Origin: an uncultured Agrobacterium sp.
GTDB lineage: Bacteria > Pseudomonadota > Alphaproteobacteria > Rhizobiales > Rhizobiaceae
DNA: 64,000 bases
Reading direction: 5' to 3'
Assembly (NCBI GenBank): GCA_913777615.1
Contig: CAJYTK010000017.1
Location: 124,001 to 188,000, forward strand
The translations under genes and the position numbers were made by a program. The notes beneath the pieces are model-generated. The model was not told the origin of the DNA, did not search any database, and was given only the letters and a program-made list of their open reading frames with translations. Each line of letters begins with the position of its first letter. Position 1 is the stretch's first letter. Of the stretch, positions 7,829-16,827 are shown piece after piece.

Positions 7829-8113
7829 TTAGTGCTCCGTATAGGCCTGGTAGACCCAGGCGGCGTCAGGATCTTCCGCTGTCGAAAGCGGAGCCGTCGT
7901 TGGTGCCGGAGCGGCTTCTTTTACCGCGTCGCGGTTGACGGTCCAGAGCACGCTTGCCAGCGAACTTGCCTGCAGCGCGTTGACGAAAGAAATCGTGCTG
8001 CCGCTAAAGCCCGGCGACGAAACTTCCGATACGACGGCGTCCGTTTGCACTTTCTCAATGGTTTGTGAGCGACCGTGGTAAAGCGATCCGCCAATGTTGT
8101 TGTCGATATTCAT
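7829..8113 (-). CDS. Hypothetical protein with CtrA-type box at its promoter
   Basis: A 94-residue protein of unknown function. It has no signal peptide, and one mildly hydrophobic stretch in the middle (ISFVNALQASSLASVLW). A Pro/Ala/Thr-rich linker and a short aromatic tail (AAWVYQAYTEH) follow. The ATG at 8113 has AAGAGG eight bases upstream, which decides this start over the ATG at 8128. A TTAA-N7-TTAA box lies at 8133-8147, about 20 bases in front, so the gene may be under cell-cycle control. I do not recognise a family. Confidence 0.7.
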   Translation of the reverse strand: MNIDNNIGGSLYHGRSQTIEKVQTDAVVSEVSSPGFSGSTISFVNALQASSLASVLWTVNRDAVKEAAPAPTTAPLSTAEDPDAAWVYQAYTEH

Positions 8114-8132
8114 CGGGAGCCTCTTCAAGCTG

Positions 8133-8147
8133 TTAACGCTTTTTTAA
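8133..8147. promoter_or_regulatory. CtrA-type box (TTAA-N7-TTAA)
   Basis: TTAA CGCTTTT TTAA followed by CC matches the full CtrA consensus exactly. It lies 20 bases upstream of the minus-strand ATG at 8113, close enough to overlap the ribosome-binding region, so repression or a very short leader would be expected. Confidence 0.55.
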
Positions 8148-8397
8148 CCGCTGAAGCTTGCGCGAAGCTTGCCGCACTCATGCTTGGAGCGCTTACGGTG
8201 CTTGACATGAGGCAAACCCCTGCTTCGTTTTTGTAATTCAGGGGGTTGCAAAACAGCAGAAACCCCGCAAACGCCGATTCTTTGACGATAGGACGCCATC
8301 CGAAACTGCATTAGACGGGGAATTAAGCTGGTTAGCGCTGAAGCATCCGCACGAGAATCGAATTCGATTTTGAGCACGGTTCATCGATCGACGAGGA

Positions 8398-8438
8398 GAG
8401 AGCGCCATCTTTCGTCCTGCAGGACTTATGGCGCTCTC
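8398..8438. repeat. Nested palindrome downstream of the oligopeptidase B gene
   Basis: Outer arms GAGAGCGCCAT/ATGGCGCTCTC (11 bases, perfect) enclose an inner palindrome GTCCTGCAGGAC. It lies about 57 bases past the minus-strand stop at 8495 and lacks a T-run, so it is not a standard intrinsic terminator. The 8114-8494 interval holds no other gene that I can support. Confidence 0.6.
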
Positions 8439-8494
8439 AAGTCAGCGGCGCGTGTTCTCGCGTCGCTTCTCTTGTCGGAATATCCTGCCTCGCC

Positions 8495-10594
8495 TCACGA
8501 TTGGTTCTTGCCTGCTACTTTGAGAGCGAAGGCATATTCGAAGGCGATTTCCTCCAGTCGCTGGAAACGGCCCGATTTGCCGCCGTGACCTGCCGCCATA
8601 TTGGTTTTCAGCAGGATCGGCGCGCTGCCGGTGGTCTTCTCACGCAGCTTTGCTACCCACTTCGTCGGCTCCCAATAGGTCACGCGCGGATCGGTGAGAC
8701 CGGAGATCGCGAGCAGAGGCGGGTAGGGCTTTGCACCGACGTTGTCATAGGGCGAGTAGGCGGCAATCCACCGATACTCCTCTTCCGACTCCAGCGGGTT
8801 GCCCCATTCCGGCCATTCGGGCGGGGTCAGCGGCAACGTGTCGTCCAGCATTGTGGTCAGGACGTCCACGAACGGAACGGCGGCAATGATGCCGGCAAAT
8901 TTCTCCGGCGCCATATTGGCGACAGCGCCCATCAACATGCCACCCGCGGACCCGCCTTCGGCAATGATACCGCTATAGGAGGTGAAACCCTCTTTTACCA
9001 AGTGGTCGGCGGCGGCGATGAAGTCCTTGAAGGTGTTCTGCTTGTGCTCCATCTTGCCGTTTTCATACCATTCGAAACCTTTGTCCTTGCCGCCGCGAAT
9101 ATGCGCGACCGCATAGATAAACCCACGATCGGCGAGCGACAGATTGTTGGTGCTGAATGAAGCGGGAATGGTAATGCCATACGCGCCGTAGCCATAGAGC
9201 AGGCAGGGTGCCGAACCATCGAGTGGTGTATCCTTGCGGTAGAGCAGGGACACTGGCACCAGCGCACCGTCATGCGAAGGCGCCATGACGCGTCGTGTCA
9301 CATAATCGTCCGGATTATGCCCGGACGGCACTTCCTGAGTTTTGAGAAGCGTGCGCTCGCGTGTCACCATGTTGTAGTCGAACAACTGGCTTGGTGTCGT
9401 CATGGAGGAATAGCTGAAGCGGATGACGTCGGTGTCGTATTCCGCCGCACCATGCAGCCCGAGCGAGTAGGCCTCTTCCTCGAAAGCGATCGCATGCTCC
9501 TCACCTGTCGAGCGATCGCGGATGACGATGCGCGGCAGTCCGTCCCGGCGCTCCAGCCAGATCAGATGGTGGGCATAGGCATCGACCGAGAGAATGAGGC
9601 GACCCGCTTCATGCGGCACGACCTCTTTCCAGTTCTCTTTGCCCGGCGCGCCAACAGGGGCTTCGACAATGCGGAAATCCTTGGCGTCGCCGTCATTGGT
9701 GAGGATGAAGAAGACGTCTCCGCCTTCCGTCATCGAATATTCGATACCCTCTTCGCGCTCGGCGACGATCTGCGGCTCGGCCAGCAGATCCTTGGTGGAG
9801 AGGAGACGGTATTCGCTGGTCTCGTGATCATGAATATCGATGAAAATGAAGTCATCAAGGACTGAGGCGCCGACGCCCATGAAGAAGCCCGGGTCTTTCT
9901 CCTCATAGACGATACGGTCGGAAGATTGTGGCTGGCCGACGATGTGGTGGAAGACCTTGGACGGTCGGTGGTTTTCGTCCTGAAGCGTATAGAGGAAGCT
10001 CTTTCCGTCAGGCGCCCATGCGCCGCCACCGCCGGTATTTTCCACCACGTCGTCAAGATCCTTACCGGTGGCAAGATCGCGGATGCGCAGCGTGTAGAAT
10101 TCCGAGCCCTTGTCGTCATAGCTCCAGATGCCGCGGCTGTGGTCGGAGGACTGATCGAGGCCGCCGAGACGGAAATAGTCCTTGCCTTCGGCTTCCTTGT
10201 CGCCGTTCAACAGAACGTGCTTCTCGCCACCATTGCGCGGGGTGCGGAAATAATGCGGCTGCTCGCCGCCAGTCACGAAGAGTGTGCCATAGGCATAGGG
10301 CCCGTCATTGACCGGCACCGAGGAATCGTCCTGCTTGATGCGGCCCTTCATTTCTTCGAAAAGCTTCTCCTGAAGCGTTTTCGTATCCGCCATCGCCGCT
10401 TCCATATAGACATTTTCCGCCTCCAGATGCGTGCGGATCGCCGGGTCGAGCAGGGAGGGGTCCTTGAACATCGCCTGCCAGTTATCCGCCCGCAACCAGG
10501 CGTAGTCATCCGTGCGTGTAATGCCGTGATGGGTATCCGTCACCGGCTTCTTCTGCGCATGGGGTGGGGTGGGCAGGTTCTTGAAAATGGTCAA
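8495..10594 (-). CDS. ptrB: Oligopeptidase B (protease II), S9A family
   Basis: A 699-residue cytosolic serine peptidase with an N-terminal seven-bladed propeller and a C-terminal alpha/beta-hydrolase domain. The nucleophile elbow EGGSAGGMLMGA, the segment YGYGAYG and the terminal His region (AAGHGGKSGR) give the S9A catalytic set; the conserved FSYSSMTTPS segment leads into the hydrolase domain. It cleaves peptides of up to about 30 residues after Lys or Arg. Length is normal for the family. The start is a TTG at 10594, with only a weak GCGAG ribosome site; no closer ATG is available. It is monocistronic by spacing. Confidence 0.93.
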   Translation of the reverse strand: MTIFKNLPTPPHAQKKPVTDTHHGITRTDDYAWLRADNWQAMFKDPSLLDPAIRTHLEAENVYMEAAMADTKTLQEKLFEEMKGRIKQDDSSVPVNDGPYAYGTLFVTGGEQPHYFRTPRNGGEKHVLLNGDKEAEGKDYFRLGGLDQSSDHSRGIWSYDDKGSEFYTLRIRDLATGKDLDDVVENTGGGGAWAPDGKSFLYTLQDENHRPSKVFHHIVGQPQSSDRIVYEEKDPGFFMGVGASVLDDFIFIDIHDHETSEYRLLSTKDLLAEPQIVAEREEGIEYSMTEGGDVFFILTNDGDAKDFRIVEAPVGAPGKENWKEVVPHEAGRLILSVDAYAHHLIWLERRDGLPRIVIRDRSTGEEHAIAFEEEAYSLGLHGAAEYDTDVIRFSYSSMTTPSQLFDYNMVTRERTLLKTQEVPSGHNPDDYVTRRVMAPSHDGALVPVSLLYRKDTPLDGSAPCLLYGYGAYGITIPASFSTNNLSLADRGFIYAVAHIRGGKDKGFEWYENGKMEHKQNTFKDFIAAADHLVKEGFTSYSGIIAEGGSAGGMLMGAVANMAPEKFAGIIAAVPFVDVLTTMLDDTLPLTPPEWPEWGNPLESEEEYRWIAAYSPYDNVGAKPYPPLLAISGLTDPRVTYWEPTKWVAKLREKTTGSAPILLKTNMAAGHGGKSGRFQRLEEIAFEYAFALKVAGKNQS

Positions 10595-10826
10595 GACAAA
10601 CTCGCTTTCGTAAGAAAATCACTCTGCTTTTTCATGATGTAAAGTGCCCCTGCCGCGCTATCAAGTTTCTATTGTCCCCGACCGAATATCGGCAGGGCAC
10701 ATTTTGGTCAGGTTTCGATCACATTCTGGCGTTAGACGACGACACAGTCTGCTGCGTCGAGAAGCCGCTGCAGATACCTCCCTGCAAAGAATGACAAGAA
10801 GACTTGAGAAAGCCTCATAAAATCCG

Positions 10827-11228
10827 ATGCAAAAGCCACTATCGATCGCACTTTTGACCGCCTTTTCCGTCCTCTCGTTCTCGCTTCCGTCCTACGCCAT
10901 CGATGCAAATGTCATAAGACAGTTGAACCAGCTTGCGCCCGAGGAGCGGCTGGAGCAGCGTTGCGATATCGAGGCGATGGAGCGGATTGCCAAGGAACAG
11001 AAAGGCATGAAGCCCGATAAGGTTATTGCCTATGCCTTCGGCGATCCCGATGTTGCCAAGGATTCGATCAAGGCTTCGGGCGCGGTGTTCCGCAGCGCTG
11101 GTGAGTGGTATCGCCTCAAATACAAGTGCCAAGTGGCACCCTCAACGCTCGGCATCCGCAACTTCGATTACAAGGTGGGCGACAAGGTGCCGGAATCGCA
11201 GTGGGCGAAGCACTATCTCTACGACTGA
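10827..11228 (+). CDS. DUF930 domain-containing secreted protein
   Basis: A 133-residue protein with a Sec signal peptide (about residues 1-24, cleaving after SYA). The mature part has two cysteines (in EQRCDIEAM and KYKCQVAP) that could form a disulfide, matching the rhizobial DUF930 family as I know it. It is predicted periplasmic with unknown function. The ATG at 10827 begins the signal peptide directly. It converges on sufE, with a shared terminator in the 39-base gap. Confidence 0.8.
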   Translation: MQKPLSIALLTAFSVLSFSLPSYAIDANVIRQLNQLAPEERLEQRCDIEAMERIAKEQKGMKPDKVIAYAFGDPDVAKDSIKASGAVFRSAGEWYRLKYKCQVAPSTLGIRNFDYKVGDKVPESQWAKHYLYD

Positions 11229-11230
11229 GC

Positions 11231-11265
11231 AAAAAAATCGGCGCGGCGGCCCGGGTGACCGCCGC
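11231..11265. terminator. Terminator between DUF930 gene and sufE
   Basis: Stem GCGGCGG/CCGCCGC with a run of seven A on the plus-strand left side. Read on the minus strand it is a stem followed by T7, a good intrinsic terminator for sufE, and it may also stop plus-strand transcription. Confidence 0.65.
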
Positions 11266-11267
11266 GA

Positions 11268-11684
11268 TCACGCCGACAAGAGCCGCGCTTCCTCGCGAAT
11301 GCGGTTCACCATGGAGCGAAGGCCGTTGGCTCGCTGGGAGGACAGGTGTTCCACCAAGCCGATCTTGCCGAACACGTCGATGGCATCGAGAGCGGCGATC
11401 TCCGAGGCCCTTTTGCCGGAATAGGTAGCAAGGACGATAGCGACGAGTCCCCGGACGATATGGGCGTCTGAATCGCCTTCGAATGTCAGCACCGGATCAG
11501 GCGCGCCATCGCTATGGCTTACGACCCATACCTGGCTGGCGCAGCCCTGTACCTTGTTCTCCGCCGTCTTTTTGTCCTCTGCCAGATCCGGCAGTTCCTT
11601 CCCAAGCTCGATCACGTAGCGGTAGCGGTCCTCCCAATCGTCGAGAAAGGAGAAGTCGTCCATGATCTTGTCGAGAGAAGCCAT
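11268..11684 (-). CDS. sufE: SufE family sulfur acceptor
   Basis: A 138-residue protein matching SufE throughout: an N-terminal IMDDFSFLDDWEDRYRYVIELG, the active-site loop KVQGCASQVWV with sulfur-accepting Cys48, and a C-terminal helix ending RMRSMVNR-like (LRSMVNRIREEA). SufE takes persulfide sulfur from the desulfurase SufS and passes it to the SufBCD scaffold for Fe-S assembly. It stands alone here, apart from any suf operon. The ATG at 11684 fits the family start, although the frame stays open to 11861. An ATG at 11699 is an alternative. Confidence 0.93.
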   Translation of the reverse strand: MASLDKIMDDFSFLDDWEDRYRYVIELGKELPDLAEDKKTAENKVQGCASQVWVVSHSDGAPDPVLTFEGDSDAHIVRGLVAIVLATYSGKRASEIAALDAIDVFGKIGLVEHLSSQRANGLRSMVNRIREEARLLSA

Positions 11685-11749
11685 TTGCCTGCCATCCATG
11701 TTGCTGCACCGATATAGGTCAACGGCAGGGTAAATTGAACCGCTGCCGC

Positions 11750-11792
11750 TAAGAAAAAAGCCCTGCGGCGAAGCTTTCACTTCGGGCAGGGC
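11750..11792 (-). terminator. Intrinsic terminator downstream of the DUF5330 gene
   Basis: On the minus strand, GCCCTGC..GAAG pairs with CTTC..GCAGGGC and is followed by TTTTTTCTT. This is a strong Rho-independent terminator about 120 bases past the minus-strand stop at 11910. Confidence 0.75.
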
Positions 11793-11909
11793 GTCAGGAG
11801 TCGGGCAGTCAGGCAGCGCATCTATAGCGGGATGCGCCGCAAGGGATGTTGAGAGTGTCACTCAAATCTGTATCGGTTCTGCTGTGGCGTTGCGCGTCTG
11901 GCTATTCAG

Positions 11910-12320
11910 TCAGAGGGCAGGACGCTTCTGCGGCAGGGGAATGGTATTTTCGACCTTGATGGTGCCGGTTTTGATATCGTCGCCGGCTGTCACCGTTTCG
12001 ACCTTTGTGGCAGGAACGTTCGCGTTGGCGATTTTGGGCTCATCGGTTGCGTTGAGATGGGAATCGATCAGTTCATAGGCAACCTTGGCGCCTTCGCGGG
12101 CTCGCTCACCAAGCGCATGGAATGTTTCGGCGCCCTTGATGCAGACGTCAGGCTTTTCGACGCAGATGGCACTGACATAGCGGTATGCTTCGCTGGCGGC
12201 GGACATCGCGCCAGCGACATTCATCTGCGAGTTCTGGCTGTCTGTGCTGTTGCCGCCAAAGTAGGACAGTGCGACGAGCACCAGCGAAAACCAGACCGTT
12301 CCTTTGATGAGAAACCACAT
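11910..12320 (-). CDS. DUF5330 domain-containing membrane-anchored protein
   Basis: A 136-residue protein that begins with a membrane anchor or uncleaved signal (MWFLIKGTVWFSLVLVALSYFG) and continues with a helical periplasmic part containing two cysteines (ICVEKPDVC). The C-terminus is Pro/Lys-rich (IPLPQKRPAL). It matches the rhizobial family labelled DUF5330; function unknown. The ATG at 12320 is chosen because it starts at the membrane segment, while the upstream ATG at 12395 adds a charged stretch. It is monocistronic, with a clear terminator downstream. Confidence 0.78.
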   Translation of the reverse strand: MWFLIKGTVWFSLVLVALSYFGGNSTDSQNSQMNVAGAMSAASEAYRYVSAICVEKPDVCIKGAETFHALGERAREGAKVAYELIDSHLNATDEPKIANANVPATKVETVTAGDDIKTGTIKVENTIPLPQKRPAL

Positions 12321-12627
12321 TGCAAGACTACCCTGTTTGACCGGCGTCCTTTTCGGATCATCCGTTGTTGCCCTGTTGTCCGGGCTTGCAAACACCCTAG
12401 CGGCGAGAGCCCAACAGCCCTTTGCTGAAAACCGCGAGATTTAATTCAAATTGTAACGACTTGTTCCCCCCAAAAGTCGATGAAACCCTGATCTCAGGAA
12501 TTTTAACGGTCGATGTTAAGCATAATTGCGGCAGTGGGGCGACAATGCAGGCGATTGGGCACGCATCCCTCGCCTCAAATATTAACGCAACCAAAAAAAT
12601 ACAAGAAAATCCTTCGCTTACCCACCG

Positions 12628-12635
12628 TTAACCAT
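12628..12635. promoter_or_regulatory. TTAACCAT, CtrA-type half-site upstream of the kinase gene
   Basis: A single TTAACCAT lies about 170 bases upstream of the histidine-kinase start. Half-sites of this kind occur by chance, so it is only suggestive. The rest of 12321-12801 shows AT-rich stretches and no gene. Confidence 0.25.
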
Positions 12636-12801
12636 GATTGGCAAAGGACCGGATATTTGCGCCGAAATGGGATTTCGCGGTGACTGGAGCGGCTTCGTCA
12701 CCCTCGCTTTTATCCATTCCTTAAGCCGCGTGCTTCTATTGTCAGGCATGATTGAAGGCAGGTGTTAATCCTGCTGCGTTTTAGAGTGCGGTGTCCTGGT
12801 A

Positions 12802-14334
12802 TTGCGTAACATAGCGGAAAAAGCGATTGCGGTTGTCGATCATGTCGCGGGCATGTGGTTGTCGCGCATGGAAGACGATGCCAGCGAAAGACTGGCAGTC
12901 GTTGCCGCAGTTCGTCGTCTTGCCGCCTTTGGTCTCGTCGCGCTATTCATCGCTCCTGCCATCATCTGCTTCATTCTCCCGGCATCGGTTGCACTGCCGC
13001 TCGGCGTAGCGCTGGTGGTCGCGGTATTCCTGGCATCGTGCGCGGTGCTTTTGACAATTTATAAGCCAACCAGGGAGATCGCAGCTGCGGTCATCAACCG
13101 CGAGCAAATCGCATCCTCGCAGGTTCCGGGTTTACTGTTGTTCTTCACCGAACAGGGCGTCGTCGAGGCCGTATCGGGTCGCGACCGGCGGAGCTTTCCG
13201 TTGCAGATCCAGAACAGCGCAGGACATGTCTTTGCCGAAATGGTGCATGTTTCCGACCGCATTGGCCTGATGCAGGCTTTCGATACACTGCGTCAAGGAG
13301 AAGATCATGCGGTTGCCGACCTGCGGTTCGAGAACGGTCACGTCAGTCGCAAGATTCAGTTCATCTATGCCCGCATAGACATGACGGCGGAGCGGGATCA
13401 GACCGGCCGGCTCGTGCGCGTCATCGGCCAGCTCAGCGATGTCAGCGAAATGGAAGTTCTACGCCGCGAAATGGCCCGAAAGGCCGCAGAGGCGGAATCT
13501 GCGACCGAGGCAAAATCGCGCTTTCTGGCGGCCGTCAGCCACGAATTGCGCACGCCACTCAACGCCATACTCGGCTTTTCCGACATTCTTGCCGGCGAGT
13601 ATTTTGGCAAGTTGGAGAACGATCGTCAGCGCGAATATGTTAAGCTGATCCGTCAGTCTGGCGGCCATCTGCTCTCCGTCGTCAACACGATGCTGGATAT
13701 GAGCAAGCTGGAGGCGGGACGTTACGAGTTGATGATGGAGCCTTTCCGCATCAGCGATGTCATCGCGTCATGCGAAGGCATGCTTGGTCTCCAGGCGAAA
13801 CAGAAGGGTCTGACGCTGACGAGCCGCGTTCAGCGCGATCTTGGCGAGATCGTCGCGGATCAGCGGGCCGTCCAGCAGGTTCTGATCAATCTGGCGAACA
13901 ATGCCATCAAGTTTACCGAATCCGGTGGTGTGGTTGTCATCGATGCATCAATGCAGGATGATATGCTAAAGCTAACGGTCAGCGACACGGGCATTGGCAT
14001 TGCCGCCGATAAGATCGAATTCCTGGGCCAGCCCTTCATGCAGGTCCAGAATGATTATACCCGTCGCTATGAGGGCACGGGGCTGGGACTATCGCTAGTG
14101 AAGGGACTTGTGGAACTTCATGGCGGCAGACTTGCAATCACCAGCAAGCAGGCCGAAGGAACAGTCGTCACGATCCTGCTGCCTGCCGATGGCTCCGGCG
14201 AGCCGCGCAGTACTTGCGAAGATGCCGGTGCGCCTGTGGAGTTTCCGCCGCGCTTGAGAGAGAATGCGGGTGGCGCCGACATGAGAAAGAGGAAGGACAC
14301 TGCGGATGGCCGCGCCAAAGCGAAAATCGCCTAG
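12802..14334 (+). CDS. divJ: DivJ/PleC/PdhS-type sensor histidine kinase, probably DivJ
   Basis: A 510-residue kinase. The N-terminus has two hydrophobic segments (about 42-62 and 66-87), then a PAS-like region (about 105-215), a dimerisation/phosphotransfer domain with the phosphorylated His247 in SHELRTPLNAILGFSDIL, and an ATP-binding domain with NLANNAIKFTESGG, DTGIGI and GTGLGLSLV. The H-box type is that of the DivJ/PleC/PdhS family, which acts on DivK and PleD to govern CtrA and asymmetric division. The DivJ name is inferred from size, domain layout and closeness to a ros gene on the same chromosome. The start is a TTG at 12802; an ATG at 12853 is possible. It overlaps the next gene by 29 bases. 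Confidence 0.78.
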   Translation: MRNIAEKAIAVVDHVAGMWLSRMEDDASERLAVVAAVRRLAAFGLVALFIAPAIICFILPASVALPLGVALVVAVFLASCAVLLTIYKPTREIAAAVINREQIASSQVPGLLLFFTEQGVVEAVSGRDRRSFPLQIQNSAGHVFAEMVHVSDRIGLMQAFDTLRQGEDHAVADLRFENGHVSRKIQFIYARIDMTAERDQTGRLVRVIGQLSDVSEMEVLRREMARKAAEAESATEAKSRFLAAVSHELRTPLNAILGFSDILAGEYFGKLENDRQREYVKLIRQSGGHLLSVVNTMLDMSKLEAGRYELMMEPFRISDVIASCEGMLGLQAKQKGLTLTSRVQRDLGEIVADQRAVQQVLINLANNAIKFTESGGVVVIDASMQDDMLKLTVSDTGIGIAADKIEFLGQPFMQVQNDYTRRYEGTGLGLSLVKGLVELHGGRLAITSKQAEGTVVTILLPADGSGEPRSTCEDAGAPVEFPPRLRENAGGADMRKRKDTADGRAKAKIA

Positions 14335-15259
14335 GAAAAAAACTGTCCGGAAGGAGCCTGGCTTGCTGTCTGTGGCTGCGCGCGCCATGGGCCAACAGGT
14401 TCTGTCTCATCCGAAACTGGTTGGCGGCTCCGCCGCGTTCCTGATTGTTTTCGGCTTCGTTTCCGCCAACGCCCTCTGGTACCAACCCGGCCATCATCCG
14501 GCACCTTTCCTGCGCACCCGAGATGAGGATGATCCAAATGGTATCGCGGGTTACCGCATGACGTCGACGCTCGGCCAGCACGGTAACGTTACGACCTTCC
14601 GCATAGAACGACAGGCGGATGCTCAGGAGATCGATGCGCAACAGGCCTCGGCTCAGCCAGAAGCAGGGCAGGGAGCAACCGCCGGACAAGGTCAACAGCC
14701 TGCCAGCCATCCACCTTCCGAGCTGGTTGCGGAAATCCAGCGTGAGCTTGCGCGCCGCGGCCTCTACGATGGTCCTGCCGATGGCTTGACGGGCCCACGC
14801 ACAACAGCGGCGATCCTTTTCTTCGAAGAAACCGTCGGCATGGAGCAGACGGGGGAACCGACGAGCCGGGTCCTGTCCGCGCTGAGAATAGATAGCGCAA
14901 CGACCGTTGCAGCCATCCCTAAGGCTTTGCCAAAAGATCGCCCCGCTGCGGCCAATGGCGGAGGGGTGGCGCTCGATCCGGTCGCTGCCGCAATCCGCAA
15001 TGCGGAGGCCAAGCCGCTCAAGCCGCAAAATGTCTCTCTGTCTTCGACAAGCGGCACCAATCCTGCGGGCAAGGATCTTGTTTCAAAAATCCAGCAGGGC
15101 CTTGTCAACATTGCTTACGCCGATGTGAAAGTAGATGGTTTGGCTGGTGAACAGACGCGCCAGGCCATCCGCAATTTCGAGAAGCACTATCGCCTCCCCG
15201 AGACAGGAGAGCCGAGTGAAGCGGTGTTGAAAAAGCTCAAATCTATCGGGGCTTTGTAA
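14306..15259 (+). CDS. Peptidoglycan-binding domain protein, membrane-anchored
   Basis: A 317-residue protein. A basic N-terminus (residues 2-17) and one membrane helix (about 37-57) are followed by a Gln/Ala-rich linker. Two PG_binding_1 repeats follow: about 138-188 (LVAEIQRELARRGLYDGPAD) and about 255-313 (LVSKIQQGLVNIAYADVKVD). The repeats should bind cell-wall peptidoglycan in the periplasm. It overlaps the 3' end of the kinase gene by 29 bases, indicating translational coupling. A link between cell-cycle signalling and envelope growth is plausible but inferred from position alone. Confidence 0.88.
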   Translation: MAAPKRKSPRKKTVRKEPGLLSVAARAMGQQVLSHPKLVGGSAAFLIVFGFVSANALWYQPGHHPAPFLRTRDEDDPNGIAGYRMTSTLGQHGNVTTFRIERQADAQEIDAQQASAQPEAGQGATAGQGQQPASHPPSELVAEIQRELARRGLYDGPADGLTGPRTTAAILFFEETVGMEQTGEPTSRVLSALRIDSATTVAAIPKALPKDRPAAANGGGVALDPVAAAIRNAEAKPLKPQNVSLSSTSGTNPAGKDLVSKIQQGLVNIAYADVKVDGLAGEQTRQAIRNFEKHYRLPETGEPSEAVLKKLKSIGAL

Positions 15260-15441
15260 GAGCGAACGGAATCTTTTTCTGAAGGTTCGTCGACACAACC
15301 CGGCTTTTGTGAATCAGTTTGTAAGCGTTCTTGGTCAAAGCGTTGGGTGGACACGCTCTTTTTCCAACCTCTCGCGCCGATTTGGTTCTGCATCCGGAAA
15401 AAGAATAGCTTGGCAATATTGCGCGTTCTATAAGTCTCCTC

Positions 15442-15783
15442 ATGCGTCTCAAGTCCGAAATCTTCATATCCGCTCTCATGCGTCGCGTCTTCGCAGCAGG
15501 CGACTTTGCCGCCATTGAGCGAAAGGGAGCGGAGGAGGCGGGCGCGATCTTCATCCGCCAGCGACTGCGCGACGGTCGCGAAAATCTCTTTGGCCCGGCC
15601 CCTCAAAGCTTTGCAGAAGATGATGAGATCCGTTCAGAACGTCGGTTCGAACAGCGGCTTAAAGAGGCGACCGCCCTACAAGTGGACAGTCTTCTGGACA
15701 AGGAACGCCGGTTCGACGAGGACCTCTGGGTCGTCGAACTGGAAACCGAGAGCGTTGACGACCTCTTCACCCTTGTGGCCTGA
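15442..15783 (+). CDS. DUF1491 family protein
   Basis: A 113-residue soluble acidic protein that fits the alphaproteobacterial DUF1491 family: MRLKSEIFISALMRRVFAAG at the N-terminus, the core GAIFIRQ, and a C-terminal DEDLWVVELE segment. No catalytic motif is recognisable and no function is known. It lies 180 bases after the peptidoglycan-binding gene on the same strand and may be transcribed with it. The 144 bases after its stop contain nothing recognisable. Confidence 0.85.
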   Translation: MRLKSEIFISALMRRVFAAGDFAAIERKGAEEAGAIFIRQRLRDGRENLFGPAPQSFAEDDEIRSERRFEQRLKEATALQVDSLLDKERRFDEDLWVVELETESVDDLFTLVA

Positions 15784-15927
15784 CGTTCCTTGGATGCGCC
15801 GGAATGCTTCCTGTGATCGGAAACCACTGCGTTTTGGCACGCATTAAAGCCTCGACCCATCAAAGCACGCTGCATAGATCCAAATCGGCGAAGTGCCCTT
15901 CACGCCTGCAACGAGACGCACGGCTCT

Positions 15928-16827
15928 TTAGCGGCGTACAACCAGTTTGTGAACTGCGGCAGGTTCAGGCGAATGCGCGCTGTCACTGCTCTGCGGATTT
16001 GTTGTGTAACGATCCGCGCGGCGCCAGCTTTCGATCCGCTCTTCACATTCGACAGTGTCGAGTGACTCGAGCATGGCTTCGGCACGGCTTGTATCGCCGG
16101 CAAGCTTCCTCATATGCGGATAGAAACATTCCAGAATGAAGATTGCGTCGTTCATATCCATGCCGATGCCCACAAGTGTCGTGGCCAACTGGCGTCCGGA
16201 GATATCGAGGAGGATGCGCTCCGTCAGCCAGTGACTGGTGGAGAGTGAATCCGAAAGGGTTGCGGCAAACCGGCTCGCATCGCGCTCGCGCGCGAACCGG
16301 ACCAGTAGTGCTTCCTGCACTTCGGTCAGGCGGCGGACGCCGAGCGTATCGCCCGCAGGGCGGTTGAGCTGACGCGCCATCGTGCGAAGCTGGCTTCGCA
16401 GCTTCTCCTCGCGCTCGGCTCTCGCCGCATCTGACTGGGAGGTGCGGATATCCTCGTTTGTGACGCCCGCGCCATGGCGTGAATGTCGCAAACCAACCAG
16501 CGCATCGATGACGGTTGGGGACAGATCTTCGCGCCGGACGATCGTTCTGGCATGCGCGCCACCTTGCGTTCGGGCGATCGCGATCAATGTCTCGTCATTC
16601 AGCGCCTTGGAGGACACGAGGAAGGGCGCAGACAGCGAAATCGGCTGGCTAGCGATAAAGAATGCGACGGCTGAAGGCACATGAGGGTTCTGTGAAAGGG
16701 CAGCGATCGCCTCTCGCTTCGCCTCGGTGGTGGAGGCAGAAAAGAGCGGCAGAAAAAGCTCTGCAAATTGTCGCAGCTCTGATCTGGATGGATGAGGCAG
16801 CCCTTCGAAACTCGAGACGGTCGCCAT
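15928..16827 (-). CDS. DUF2336 domain-containing protein
   Basis: A 299-residue mostly helical cytosolic protein of the DUF2336 family. HEAT-like helices at the N-terminus (SRSELRQFAELFLPLF, KREAIAALS) are followed by a long charged middle and a C-terminal helical region ending with a disordered tail. Function unknown. The ATG at 16827 is taken as the start with GAGGAAG upstream at a long spacing; TTG codons at 16905 and 16902 would add 26 residues and are possible. Its upstream region holds CtrA-type half-sites, suggesting cell-cycle control. Confidence 0.75.
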   Translation of the reverse strand: MATVSSFEGLPHPSRSELRQFAELFLPLFSASTTEAKREAIAALSQNPHVPSAVAFFIASQPISLSAPFLVSSKALNDETLIAIARTQGGAHARTIVRREDLSPTVIDALVGLRHSRHGAGVTNEDIRTSQSDAARAEREEKLRSQLRTMARQLNRPAGDTLGVRRLTEVQEALLVRFARERDASRFAATLSDSLSTSHWLTERILLDISGRQLATTLVGIGMDMNDAIFILECFYPHMRKLAGDTSRAEAMLESLDTVECEERIESWRRADRYTTNPQSSDSAHSPEPAAVHKLVVRR

